From Gigaspora rosea (taxonomy: Eukaryota > Glomeromycota > Glomeromycetes > Diversisporales > Gigasporaceae): a stretch of 64,000 nt of DNA. Position 1 is the first letter of the stretch; every line of letters begins with the position of its first letter. Position numbers and translations under genes: made by a program. Under the pieces are notes generated by a model, which was not told where the DNA came from, made no database searches, and was given only the letters and a program-made list of their open reading frames with translations. The stretch lies in contig QKWP01000591.1 of the NCBI GenBank assembly GCA_003550325.1, positions 172,503 to 236,502 on the forward strand, in the 5' to 3' direction. Below are positions 45,646-58,572 of this stretch, one piece after another.

Positions 45646-48600
45646 TCATGATTCTATGGTATTGTTAATCTCTTCTGAACCAAGACTATGATGTCGATTT
45701 TTATATTTCTCAATCTCTTCCTTTATTGCAACAATTAATTCCTAAAAGGAAAAAGAAAAAAAATTAGTTTATATAAAAGTAAATTTATTAAAAAATTTTC
45801 TTTAACTTACTTCTTCTTTGATAGGTTTTGTTAAAAATGCATCCATTCCAACATCAATGGCCTTTTTAAAATCGCTATTAAAACTATTAGCTGTCAATGC
45901 CAATATCGGAATATCTACACCTCGTTCTCTCAATAATTTAGTAGCTTCATATCCATTCATAACTGGTGTAATTATATCCATCAATATACATGAATAACCT
46001 CCCATGTTTATCGTTTCCTCAACCATATCTATAGCTTCTTTGCCGTTATTAGCGATATCTACGGAATAATTATTACGTACAAGCATTTTAGATGTTACCC
46101 GTTGACATATAAGATTATCTTCAACAAGTAGTACTTTTGATGTTTGTGGTGAAGATTGTTCTACTTGACAAGTTTGTGATGTTGATAAAGAAAGAGGCGC
46201 TATAGATGATGTAACATTTGCATTACTATCATCTACCATACTATTTTCTGTTTGTAATGTAGTAAGTGTAATAAGTGTTTGATCTGAAGATGTTGTTGAT
46301 AATGGGGGATGTGCAGCATGTGATGATGATGGTGGCGTGACTGAAGTATTATTTGATGATATGATTGTTTGAACTGGTGATTTTTGAATGTTAATATATA
46401 AATTTTGATTAGAATGTTCATCTGTAGCGACTGAAGGTTGATCAGAAGTTGCATTTTGTGTGTTTAATAGTGTAGGTGATCTAGGTGGCGTTATTATAGA
46501 TGCATCACTCTTTAGTTTTATAGGAGATGCTTGTAATAAAGAATTATCATAAGAAGATATGGATTTTTGTGTAAATGTTGTGTCTTCGTTTAAGTTTTCA
46601 GAATCACTCTGACTTTTAACACCAGGATATAAAGTTATTATGGGAGGGAACGTAGGTGAAGGTTTGAATGATGTTATACTATCAATAGAATCGTTCATTG
46701 ACTCTTTGTCATTCACAGTTGTGTTATTTTGATGAGAAGAGCCAGCACCACCAAATCCAGTAGCAGTAGCCTTAACTGATCCATTACGTTGAAAGAAATT
46801 TCCTTTAATTATACTATTATTATTACCATCATCAGATTCTTCTCCATTAGATAAACGTTGCCTTCGTTTTCTTCTAAGTGTACTTTTATAAGGACGAACG
46901 GAAGGTAGAGATTTTGCAATTGATACACTTTTTGAAGCGTGAAGTTGCGCCTTAAACTCAGTTGTATCTGGTGAATAATCCATATGTGTTTCATCAGTTG
47001 AATGAGTAGGGCTAATTGCGACATCAAATGATCCACGCTTGAAATTATCCCATGTAAATTTATCATCCGTTCGTAACCAAATATCAAACCACACTCGATT
47101 TCTAGGTTGTTTTTTTTGAGCTTTGTCAACATGAAGCTTCCCTCCCATAACTTTAACAATAGCTTGTGCTAATGCCATAGAGAGGCCTTGTGCATGAAAT
47201 CTAGAACCTATTGATGAATTTGCTTTAGAATAAGGTTTAAATAATTCTGCTATTTCCTTATCTGACGATAAACCTTCACTTTCATCCAGTACAGAAAAAC
47301 GTAACAATACACCTCTCGTAGAATGAAATATTAAAGCTTGTATTTCTAATTCGATAATTCCACCTTCAGGTGCAATTTCAATTGATCGAGCTATCAATTT
47401 GTTAATGACCTGTTCTATACGTCGAGCATCTCCATATATATTACGTGGAATATCACTATGTATAATTGTCTTTATATTAATTTTTTTATTTGTTGCTGCT
47501 ACCGATTGAATCTTTGCTAAATTTGATATTAAAGCATGAAGTTCAAATGGTTCACATTTCAATTCTATCTCATACGGATTGGGATTTGTCAAATGAGTAA
47601 GATCAAGAATGTCATTAACAATAAAGCTCAAAAATTTCCCTGCAGACATAATGTAATCCAATTCTTCTTGCTCCTTTTCCTTAAAAGAATTTTTTAACAT
47701 TTCAGCAAAACCAAAGATAGCATGTATAGGGTTACGAATCTAGTAAATATATATATATATATATAAAAATTAATCACGTTGGCTAATAATTAGTAGCATA
47801 CAAAAAAAAAAAAAAGAAAAAAATTTAAAAGAATAGTATACCTCATGACATAAGAAGAAAAGAAACTCTGTTTTAGATTGATTTGCCATTTCGGCTTCTT
47901 TTTTCGCCTCGATGACAGATCTTTCATATTCTTTTTTAAAACTTACGTCCCTAAACATTACAACTTGAGTGCAATAATTTTTTTCTACAACTTGTTGTGA
48001 AAAATTTGCCTCAGCTTCAAAACAAGTTCCATCTTTTCTTCGAGCCATAACATCACGCATGCCGGGGCGAACCGGTACTTGCATTGGATCGAAATCTGAA
48101 ATTTCACGTTCTTCAGCTGGAGTTTCAACTATGGGAATCAATAACTGGTTTACGTGCATTTTATTTTGAACTTTAATATCATTAGGAGAGTAACCTGTTA
48201 AACGAAGTGCATGTTGATTGGCACCAACTATTTCACCCTTGGCATTGAGAGCAATCAACGGATCAGCGATAGCCTCTAATACAGCTTTACTATCCGCTGT
48301 AATTGCTTTTAGTAAACTCTGAGTTTCACCTAGTTTTCGAGTTTGCATGCTAACCTTGTCTCTCGCACTCAAATATTTCCGGAAGTACCTGGAAGTGAGA
48401 AAGCCCAATAATCCAAAGAACAATGTAAAAAGTACCAAAGATACTGAAGGCATAGTTTTTGAAACCGCAAAATTATATGAGCTTTCGCTTGGCACGCATT
48501 GAAATGTCCAGTAACGATCTGCAAATTTATGATCAATTTCCACCATAAAACCATCGCTACCGTTCCTATACTTTACATCTGGTTGTGAAGTATCAAAAAT

Positions 48601-50172
48601 CAACGAGTCATAATCACGATCAATGATTTTAATTGATAAACCGACATCTTGGAATTGATCTATTATGCTTCCAAATGATTTATTAATATCATAGACTCCA
48701 ATGATTAGCCCATCAAGATCTCTGTCCGGAGGTATGAAATGTGGATCTGTTAAATTCTTATAGAAAGGGAAGAGGACAAGCACTCCGCTGACTGAAGCAT
48801 TGAAAACGAGCGGAATACTACTAGTAATAGTAACGTTTCCGTTTCTTGCTTTTCTTAAAACTTCAATCGATCTTCGTCTCTCAATTTGAGAGTAAACATC
48901 AAATCCAATGGCTTTAATTGAATCGGATCTCCACGGGCTGATATATTGAAGAGGAAAATATTCTGTCCCATTATAATCACGGGTCACTACTTCACCATCA
49001 TTATTTAATTGCTTCATTATTAAACCATTTTCTTTTTCCCAGGACAAGCGATCGTTGGCTTTAACGCGTGGAGCAAAATTAACTGATCGGATGTTCTATT
49101 ATTAAAATAATAATAATAAAAAATTTGAATTAGTTGTTAGATCAAATAAAATTATGTTATTGAAAAGAAGGGCAAGAGGGGACAACATAATGTTGATTGA
49201 CTATTTTGAAGCGTGATATCTAACAATATTAATATGTATGCCTTAAAGAAGAAACAAATCAACCTATATAATTATAAAATATTCTTTGGTGATCATTTTA
49301 AGATCCATCACATTGATCAATATTATGAACTACACAACAATATATACATTAGTTCATTTTCCTCTATTACAATTAGGTAATTGATGATAAATAACGTTTC
49401 TCTCCGCTTTTGCTCTTAATTTATTTTATATGAATTTTATTTTATTTTTTATTTTATTTATTTAATTTTTTTTAATTACCATGTTGAGCATAGAAGAAAA
49501 GTTTCCATATCTGTTGACAATCGCACCAGTAACATTTGGAGTAACAGACAAGAAAGCGCAGAAATCTCTCGCAGTGGCCAGACTTCTCCAGAAACCGGAT
49601 ACAATAGCATTTTTTCTTTCATCACAATAATATCCAAACTCAATCCTATATCGCCTACGTTCTTGGCCTAGTATCACGAAAAATACGGCTATACCCATAA
49701 TAATACCAAGTAAAAATATAATTATAGGGATAATTATGGTGGATAAAGTTTGTGGAGAAGGCCTTATTCGATTCATAAAACATTCTTTAACAGAACTTGT
49801 ATTAGTAGTGGTGTTTGAATTGTTTCGATAATAACCATTCCTGGTATTTTTAGGCATGTCTGTATTTGCAATTTCAGGATTATCACATAATTCAGCATTT
49901 GTATTATCTGTCGTATTGTAAAAGTTTACAACATAACGATCCTCAAACTGCAATCCTTTTCCCCCAACATCATTACTCCCTTTAAAGCAAAGGTCAGCTG
50001 CGTCGTCAAAAATCGTGTTTGTTTTCTCAGGAATCTCATCAGAAATCGTGTTTGTTTTTTCCGGAATCTCAGTAGCTGCAAAGGTAGTAAGTGTTGCCGA
50101 GTTCTTTTCTTCAGCGCCTTCCGAGTTTGTAGACCGAATAGAAAGTGAGTGCCTATTTGTTTGATCGCTCAT
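45646..50172 (-). CDS. CHASE-type hybrid histidine kinase
   Basis: Membrane two-component sensor, 1323 residues from the ATG at 50172. Exons 50172-49480, 49095-47842, 47739-45811 and 45741-45646; introns are all phase 0 with GT/AG. An upstream in-frame ATG at 50376 would add 68 residues. Order: Ser/Asn-rich cytosolic N-terminus; TM1 about 147-168; CHASE-like ectodomain about 170-440; TM2 about 446-466; PAS about 500-620; HisKA with phospho-acceptor His648 in FLCHEIRNPIHAIFGF; HATPase about 720-870; about 310-residue Ser/Thr linker; receiver about 1182-1295 (LLVEDN, phospho-Asp1237 in ILMDIITP, Lys in TKPIKE). The N, G1 and G2 boxes are unusual (NKLIARSIE, DESEG, QGLSMALA), so ATP binding may be impaired. 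Family knowledge: phosphorelay from His to Asp; CHASE kinases in early-diverging fungi have been compared with plant cytokinin receptors. No frame breaks. Divergent from the armadillo gene. Confidence 0.9.
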
Positions 50173-50636
50173 TTGATTTGAAACGAGAAAGATTCCGTTA
50201 ACGTAATGGAGAATATTTCGATAAAAACAGTTACTATTAGCGATATCTTTCACGAAAAACCAACGTTGAAGCGGCATATATAGAAGAAAAAACTCGGATA
50301 TGTTAATAAGAGCATAGAAAATTGTGAAAATGGGAGACAGGTGAGGAGTAAGAACAAGCGGATGAATAGTTTGCATAAAAAATTGAGTTTATTATTACTA
50401 ATAAGGTTAGTTCCATGTTGGTTTTTTTTTGAGACTAAAGTAGTGCAACAAAATATCCAAATATTGTTAAAATGTAAAAGAGGGAAGTGTGGAAATTTGC
50501 GTTCTGTTGGACAGGTTTGACAGATCAACTTTCTATATTTTCTATCCAATCACAAACAAGGTTAGATGTTCATGCAAATTCAGAAATTCATCCATAATAA
50601 AAAATTCTAAAATTCTTTTATCATCTACCGATCAAT
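50173..50636. promoter_or_regulatory. Shared divergent promoter region
   Basis: 464 bp between the kinase start (minus) and the armadillo-gene start (plus), or 260 bp if the kinase begins at 50376. No clear TATA box; CCAATCACA near 50546 could be a CCAAT box for the plus-strand gene. Confidence 0.4.
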
Positions 50637-53600
50637 ATGGCTGACGATTTAAGTAATCGTAAGTGTTTGTTATGCAATTCCTTCAATTTAAAAAGGGAAT
50701 CTTAGTTCGCTTATGATGTGTACAAACCTCTAGATTCGAATGGTGTCGTCCCAAATCTCGAGGAGTTATTTAAAAAATTAAACACTTCAAATGGCAAGAA
50801 TTTTTATCTCCGATCGTGTTCGTTTGGAAACTAACGTCAAAAGCTTATTAGTTTTAACTTCTTTATTGTGAACTATTCAGATCCCGATAATGAACTGATT
50901 CAATCCCTACCTTCACTAATCGCTGGTCTTGAAAGTTGCAAGAACATAATATCAAACCAGAGCTCGACTTCAGAAAGTAAATCGAATGCTTGGTCCAAAG
51001 TATTAAAAACAATAGAAATGATTGCAAATTTTGCGAAAAATGGTAATATTTTATTTCTTGATACTGGCAGTGTCGAATTTTAATTTTATCGTACCTTTAA
51101 TTTTATACTACTTACTATTATAAATAGAAATTTCGCGCGATCCACTTGGAGCCTCCGGTGCTGTTGATTTAATAGTTCAATTTATGCAACTTAATGACAC
51201 CCAATCATATGATTCGATTGATTATCAATGCCTTCGAGCTCTCGCAAATTTTTGTATTAATAGCGGTAAATAAAATAAAATAAAGATTTGTTTGTATTTA
51301 TTCTAACTAACATATTTCAATTTATCCTTAAAGATGTAAATCGTCAAAGAATTCTAGATTCAGGTGGTATAAATTCTGTACTTGTATGTTTGAAAAAGCA
51401 GAAAAATCTAGAGAGTATCCGCGGTGCTTGTGCTGTATTATTAAATGCTGGTCTTCAATATGGTATTTTCTTGCGGTATTTGGTGTTCATTGCGAAACCA
51501 CAAATATTTTTTTCATAAATATAATATTAAATGTAATTCCCTTTTTTTTTATCAGATCGGGTTAATTCCGAGATTATAAAATTGGATGGGATTATCGCAC
51601 TTTCCAATCTTCTTGAGCCGGAAAATATTTTGAAAAAGTATGTTGAAAATATTGACATAGCACGAACGACGGTTTATTTTGCCACAAGAGTATTGTTAAA
51701 TTTAATAGGAATTGGTTAGGATTTATTTTTATTTTCTTTATAATTTATTTGATACCTACATTATTACTTACACAATCGTTAAAACCATAGATGAAGGCAA
51801 ATCGAAATGTGCGACTACTGAAGTGATTACTGCGTTAACGCATCTGCTTTCTTATGCTTCTTCAGATAACGCAACGAATGAAGACGTAGACATTATTGAG
51901 AATGTTGTAGAAATTTTGGAAAGCATTGCTATAGACAGCGGTGAGCATATAGATCTTAATATCGTAAAACTGCGAAATAATTATCATGATTGTTATTTCG
52001 AAAATCTAATCTTCAAATAGTTGATTTAATTTCAAAATAACGTGTGCCTCATATAATATATTGGCGGATTTATAATACAGTAATAATCAGCCTCGGAAAA
52101 TTTATCTTGGAATAGCGCACATAGATGTACTTTAAATAACGCGTAGGTGCTCAAAAGAACGCGCAATTATGCATTATTTCGCGGTTTACGATAGACTATT
52201 CGTGTATATTAAATTCGATTACATATATTTTTAACATTTTTCCATTTATTTATACAAGATGAAGTGCAGCAAATTCTAGTCAAAGATAAATTATTTTATA
52301 GTTTATTGGACTTTCTAGAACATTCAAAACCTCCAGAAGGGTGCGGTCAACGAATTGATAAGATTTATGGTGAATCTAAAGCTGCCGCGTTAAAAGTGAT
52401 TGTCTCGACTACAATGAGTGGTAATTCTTTTTTAAATTATATTAGTTGACTAGCATTAATATATGAATATTTATGTAATTATATTTCTTTGTTTTAAGAT
52501 AAAAACATGGATCCTTTGTTTGATGATACTATTATATTGAATCGCTTACTTAATTGGCTAGAATTGGGACCAGAACGTGATGACCTTCAAATGTGTGCAG
52601 CATTGTCTTTGGGTAACCTCGCTAGAAGTGGTAATATTTCAATTTCCTATAAAAATCTAGCTTCATATTCCGGTTTCTCCCTAAATTCATTGAAATATTC
52701 TCTTTTTTAATTTTAAAATTAAGATACACATTGCATAAAATTAGTCCATGATATTCATATCGTAGAGCCCCTTGCTAATGTTCTGAAAACTTCAAGTAAT
52801 GTCAAAGTACAACATGCTGCTATTAGCGCATTGAAGAACTTATCAATCGCAGGTAATTTTTTAAGTAATATCTATCTTAAGTAATACATATGTATATACA
52901 TTTTTTTTAAACCTCTCACCCTTATTACAACTTATTTGAGTAGCTGAAAACAAGGATATTATTGGATCATCCGGAATTATTGGAGCTACATCGCCGTTAC
53001 TCGAAAAGGATACCGTTCAACCTGTCCAATTTGTTGTGGTTGGAATTTTTAAACATCTTTCATCTCAAAATGGTTTGTTTACGTCCTCTATGTAATTCGA
53101 TAGATATTATTTAGATTGTATTGGTAAAATTTTACTTTTTATTAGTTAAAAACTCCCTGAAAATTATTCTTGGAGAAAATCAAAATGATGTAGAAAGACC
53201 ACTTACGCGTCTATTGAATTTAATTAAGCGTACTGATGACTTACCCATTCGCAGCGAAGGAACGCGAATACTTGTTAATCTTGTTAAGAACATGTGGGTT
53301 GAAAATCCCCATACTGTATTAGGTAAAATATTTTTTCCTATATTTCAATCGTTTATATGAACCATAATAAAATTTTTTATAATATTGGGAATTCGAATAT
53401 TTATAGAAGGAACACCTGTGTCTTCATTGCGTTCAGAATTGAATAGACAAGAGGTTGTTCTACCCCTTGCTAACATGATTATAGAGTCTAAATACCCAAT
53501 TCTTCAAAATGAAGGTATAATTGCTTTAACATTACTAATAATGGATGATTCTGCTGGATCTGGAGGTGACATTTTAAGCATTTTTTTTTTTCAAAGTTTA

Positions 53601-54145
53601 TAAATCGTAATTGCATATCTAACCTTATGAATACTTCCATTAACTAGATTCTAATCCTGCCTTAAATATATTGACAACAACAAACGAGTGTGAAGAAATA
53701 AGTGACAATACTACATCACAAACGATAGTTCATTCGGTGGTTAATGATGAAATGATTCCTTCAAACTCATCGACAGTAGCAACACAACAAGAACATTCTT
53801 CAATATCGCCCTTACTCAAATCATTGCTTGATATGATATTGAGTGAACGAGATAAATATGCTGATGAAATTAAATGCAATGTATGCTTGTTACTTGAGAA
53901 GTCAGTGAAGGCTTCATGTGGGACTCGTGAGTACTTTTTTTTATTTATATTATTATGATAGTTTTTTTTTTTTTGTTTACATATTTGACTAATTTTTTTA
54001 CTTTTATAACATATTATTGTTTAAATCAGGAAAACAATATCTTAAAGAAAGCATCCTACCGCCTTTAACTTCATTATTAGAACAAACCCAGTTACCAGAT
54101 AAATTCAAATCTGCAATCGAAAGGATTGTAAAATGTTTAAATTAA
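50637..54145 (+). CDS. RAP1GDS1-like: RAP1GDS1/SmgGDS-like armadillo protein
   Basis: Fourteen exons: 50637-50658, 50881-51042, 51128-51265, 51334-51462, 51556-51714, 51791-51940, 52259-52420, 52499-52630, 52724-52852, 52944-53072, 53146-53322, 53407-53565, 53648-53926, 54030-54145. They join without a break into 680 residues (human SmgGDS is about 607). All 13 introns are phase 1, and most exons encode about one armadillo repeat, e.g. DYQCLRALANFCINSDVNRQ, LQMCAALSLGNLARSD and VQHAAISALKNLSIAAENKD. Exon 13 adds a Ser/Thr-rich insert. Family role: cytosolic chaperone and exchange factor for prenylated small GTPases (Rho/Rap). Most introns are 67-103 bp; introns 1 (222 bp) and 6 (318 bp) are longer, and intron 6 contains repeat DNA. 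The donor of intron 5 (GTTAGG) is weak but fits. Orthology is by pattern, so the symbol is provisional. Confidence 0.88.
52075..52195. repeat. CGAAATAACGC-type repeat in intron 6
   Basis: GGAATAGCGCACATAG, AAATAACGCG, and GCATTATTTCGCGGTTTACG resemble the family at 54906-55512 and 32966-33090. It explains why intron 6 is 318 bp while most of its neighbours are 67-103 bp. Confidence 0.55.
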
Positions 54146-54905
54146 TTTATTTCTCTCATTAAATAAATTTAACATAATTTAAAAATAATATCATTTAGAA
54201 CTAAACGCGTAAATGAACTTTTGTACTTTTAAATTAATTTATACAGCTATACCTTTTAACAATATTTTCTCAACATTGACATTTTTATTTAGCTTTTAAT
54301 TCTATAAATAATACTATATTTGAACGAACTATTTTAAAAATAATTGTATTTTTTAGCCCATATTAAATTTCCTTTTTTATTTTCAATTAGTTTAGCCTTT
54401 TTTGTGCGTACATTTTTATATTAAACATGTCTAAATATAAATATATCAAATATATATAGATATATCTGGTTTTAATTTCGGAAAATTTTCAACCAATAAT
54501 AATGTTGGGGCTTATGAATATGTAATATTACAGGAGACCTTTTTCTGATTGGTCAATCCTTGCAGTTTGCTTTTCGAAAGTAAACTATGAAAAATTTAAC
54601 ATTAAACAAATAATAACAATATCAAAAGATCTTTGAAAGTTTTAAAACCAAAATGTTACTTTCCTAAGAAGATATAACCATGTTGTTACTCTATACCAAT
54701 TTTGCGATATATTCTATGCTTTTTTAATTTGTGTTCTAACGCAAAAATATGAAAATCAGGGGCGTGATCCTAACTCTGCTGAGTTTTTTAATCATGTGAT
54801 TTAATCATGTGAATTTAATTATGTAAAATGAAACTTTAAAGCAAAATTCTTTCGTAATCTATGATTTTTAAATATGACCTCAAAAAATAAAATCTTAAAT
54901 TAAAT
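54146..54905. other. AT-rich flank downstream of the armadillo gene
   Basis: Contains the likely 3' end of the gene. No ORF or clear element. Confidence 0.45.
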
Positions 54906-55512
54906 ACCGTAAAAACTCAAAATAGCGTTATTTCGAGTACGCGCATATGCGTTATTTCGAACTTGGGGTCGATATTCTAAATCCAGGTTTTTCAAAATAA
55001 CGCCCATATAATACCGGTAATAGCATTTGTATGTATCACGATGGTTTATAGAATTCGATAGAATCCGACTGTGCATAAATTAGATAATCAAGCATCCATT
55101 TTCATAAATAAATCCCAAAACTTAAAAAACCAAAAATATACAATTTTGAGATGATTGGTCCAAATACAAAAAGCTTAAGTTGATAGCATTATATTTTTTT
55201 TTAGTCTATTTAAATTTAGAATTCGATAGGATTCGATTATGTATAAATTAAATTGAAAATCAACCGTCTATTTTCTAAATAAATAAAATAAATATCAAAC
55301 CCAAAAAGCCAGAAGTATACAAGTTTGAGATGATTGAGCCAATTCTTAAAGGCACGATATAATGGTAATTATTGAAAAAAATAAGGTATTATATGAAGCA
55401 TTAACTTTATTAAATTGTGGGTGCGCATTATATACATGCATAGGCGTTATTTTGGATCTATTTTTAGGGGTCACAATTTTCGAAACAATGCCCATGGAGT
55501 TTTTATAGCATG
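54906..55512. mobile_element. CGAAATAACGC-family MITE, ~600 bp
   Basis: Left end CCGTAAAAACTCAAAATAGC; the complement of the right end is CTATAAAAACTCCATGGGC. Both are followed inward by GCGTTATTT/AATAACGCC words. The interior has two diverged direct copies sharing GAATTCGATAGRATYCG and AAGCATCCATTTTC-like sequence. No coding capacity. Confidence 0.55.
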
Positions 55513-56833
55513 CATTTTTAAAGTCTCTGTTATATTAATAATATTTAAATTTTTAGAGATGCAGTATTCTTTTTTAAAGTCAGACCATAATTTTTAAAAA
55601 TTTTAAAGTAATAAAACCTTATGTTAGCGTTATGGCCAAAATAGGCCTTTATTAATACCAAAATTTGGGAAAAATCTTTTTTGTTAGTGCGCAGTAGACG
55701 GTTTCATAGAGAGTCGATTGTTAAAAGAGATCTGATTGGTGCATTTGCGAATTTGCAACAGAGCATGTGATGTAATCGATCAACCAATCAAACCTGAGAA
55801 TTTTGAAATAATAAAATTTCATATGGGCGGATCTATTTCCGATGTGATTATTGCAAATCTCATGCTAATTGGTTTGTTTATTTAAAACACTATTAAAGGA
55901 CTCTATAAAAATAATAAACTTTTTATATACTTTAGTTTGAAGCTTTATTGTCCGAAGTGTAGCAAGGACTCTATAGTACAGCAATGGACACGATTTTGTG
56001 TTGGATTCCAGTCACGTGTAGCCAATCAACTATAGAAATCGATACAAATCAGCCCAATGTTTATTATCGGCTTCGGACACTAACGGGTATTTATATTCAA
56101 TAAGACCATAGTTTTCTGGATCCCAAAATTCTTTTTTGGGATTCTAAACTCCAGCTAGTAACAATGTCAATAGGTAGGCCACATAAAAACACAGGACTAT
56201 GTATAGTATATGGCAAAAATCTAAAAGAATACAAGAATAGTTTTTAGCATTTGTTTATGTGTTTCTATTCATTGAGAAAGTAAAAACTTGTGAAAATTTT
56301 CAAAAATATTAAATATTTGCAAAAAATAGCAAAAATCCAAATTTTTGAAGATCTTCACAATTTTTATAAAAAAATTCTGCACAATTATTTAAAAGTAATG
56401 ATCTTTGCAAATTATAACAAGTTATATCTGCACATGTATTTAAAGTTTTTTAATACTATTTTTTAAAAATTTTTTGTATTAAGTTCTTTTTAATTGTCTG
56501 AAGGACACTCACAGGTAGAGCAATAGTTCACCCGATGTCCATGTGTTAGCAAATTCTGAATACTGATTGGCTAGATCAGGTATAACATAAAAACAATAAA
56601 AACAATAAAAACTGATTGTTATTGGCTAGATCAGTTGTAACATAAAAAAATTGATTTTATATTTGTCCTTCGGACTTTAAATGGTTCACATTTTTTTAGT
56701 ACAAACCTGTTCTTGATTTTGTAGTATAGTGATATCTTTAGATTAATAACACTAGAGTTAGAAATATTAATGAAGTAATCTAGAGTGGTGTAGTGTATAC
56801 TCTGCTAGAGTAACCATTAAACCAAATCACATC
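55513..56833. other. AT-rich interval, no gene
   Basis: Only a short duplication at 56565-56650 (TGGCTAGATCAG followed by GTATAACATAAAAA or TTGTAACATAAAAA). Confidence 0.45.
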
Positions 56834-57317
56834 AGGACCCCGAAGAACTCTGATATAACTCAGAGGTTACTAAAAAAGGGGGATGGCTAAAGCCATGTAC
56901 CCACGTGATTTTTTGAAATTTTAGTTAAAATTCATATCAGAGACTGTTTAGCATTAGGTCAGGGTTAGGATTAGAATCAATATAAGTAAAATTGCCTTCC
57001 CGACATTTTTTATTAATGGCCCAAGATAGGTTTAGAATGCCGTTTTTATGCTCTCGTATTTTTTTTTGGTTTTTGACTTCTTCGGGCTGATCTGTGTAAA
57101 CAAAATTTTGCAACTCCATTTGGTTGATTTACACGAAAATGTCACATGGGTACATGGCTTTAGACGACCCCTAAAAAAGGTAAATTTTGCATAAAAATTC
57201 ATCAAACATTGCATTTTTATATAGTAAATTTTTTAAATTTTGGCCTATTTTATACGCCTATTTGGCTGATATTATACAAACTCAAATCTGAGTTATATCA
57301 GAGTTCTTGGGAGTCCT
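56834..57317. mobile_element. AGGACCCC-family TIR element with ATCACATC TSD
   Basis: AGGACCCCGAAGAACTCTGA at the left; the complement of the right end is AGGACTCCCAAGAACTCTGA. The 8-bp TSD ATCACATC is at 56826-56833 and 57318-57325. An internal inverted pair (AGCCATGTACCCACGTGA and ACATGGGTACATGGCT) lies at 56890-57170. It shares only the terminal motif with the copies at 1596 and 24383. Confidence 0.9.
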
Positions 57318-58150
57318 ATCACATCAGAGCTATTTTTTCAGATTAAACACTATAATTTTATTCAGAATATATTACTCCAGACTAAATTTTTTATAGTACT
57401 TAATTTAGAATTTAATATTAGATTTCCAGACTTAACGTAAAACCTTTTTATGGCTCATAATTTATTACATGTGCAAGAAAGTTTACTGAAGATGACAACT
57501 AGTGCTTAAAAATTTTGATTAACTAATTTAATAGTCTCTAATACTTTTAAATATAATATTTTTAATAAAATAAAAATACACTATTTAATCATATATAGTT
57601 CAATTTTTTCATATCTGTTGCATATATAGTTGCTGTCCAAATCTAATTAGGTTGGGACTTTGGATTTCTAGGGTATTAACAACTATTTGAAACTAGTTAA
57701 AACTATGAAATTTGTTCCAAACTTACTATATAAATTGGGATTTAAAAATTTCAAATATTTTCAATTTTGACCAATAGTTATAACTATTGGATGGCAACTA
57801 TAGTTGTATGATATTTCTGAGTAACAATTTTACTCTCATAAGTATTTATATATTTATGTAATAATTTTATTTTGCTTGTTTTAATTTAGGCTTGGCAAAA
57901 TTAATTTTTTTAGTTTTTATAACCCGACCAGATCAAATTTTGCTAAATTTGATAAAAAAAATTTAAAGTATATTTACTATTTAGGTGGTTTTTTTAAATC
58001 AAAAATTTAAAATAAAATTAAAAGCAGGTAATAGGTCACTTTTTCTAAATATTTTATGTTATAAGAATCAAAAAATTTTGTGGCTCACACTCAGGTTCAA
58101 TTTATAGTAAATCTACTATTTAAGAGATCTTGTATAGGCAATTTACAGTA
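57318..58150. other. AT-rich interval with a small inverted repeat
   Basis: 57620-57815 has ATATAGTTGCTGTCCAA near the left and TTGGATGGCAACTATAGTTG near the right, probably a small MITE. Nothing else seen. Confidence 0.4.
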
Positions 58151-58298
58151 AAGGGAGTAACAAAAATCCAGTGATTTTTTAGGGGGGGAGGGTAAAAAAA
58201 GTTGAAATTATATATAAGAACCCAACTATATATATTAAGAAAGAGAGAGCGGGTAGGCCTCTGATAAAAAATAATTAGGTGATTAATGATATGGCCCT
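58151..58298. mobile_element. 165-bp MITE family, copy 2
   Basis: AAGGGAGTAACAAAAATCCA at one end and GATTAATGATATGGCCCT at the other; inverted relative to copy 1. Confidence 0.8.
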
Positions 58299-58538
58299 AA
58301 ACTAGTAAACCAAGTTGATCTTAAAAATTTAACTTGACTAAATTAATTTAAGTTGATTATTTATTTGGTTTTTAGTCAAAGTCAATTTTTTTTAAAGACA
58401 CAGTTATGTGAAAAAATGTACCAATTTATCACATATTAGTCTATACTTGTATAATATGCAGTATATATGTAGCATACATCGGCAAAATTTGCAAACCAAT
58501 TATTATCAATTACTAACCAGAGAAATAAATATTGATAA

Positions 58539-58572
58539 TAGGGTTCGAAATGGGCCAGGTCAGGGCCAGATG
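58539..58572. repeat. Fragment of a hAT C-type terminus
   Basis: TAGGGTTCGAAATGGGCCAG matches the left end of the element at 11063 with one change. The rest of the element is not present nearby. Confidence 0.55.

Noticed and set aside
50250-50549. 99-codon ORF upstream of the kinase
   Set aside because: Different frame from the kinase, Phe/Leu-rich, overlaps the promoter and alternative 5' end.
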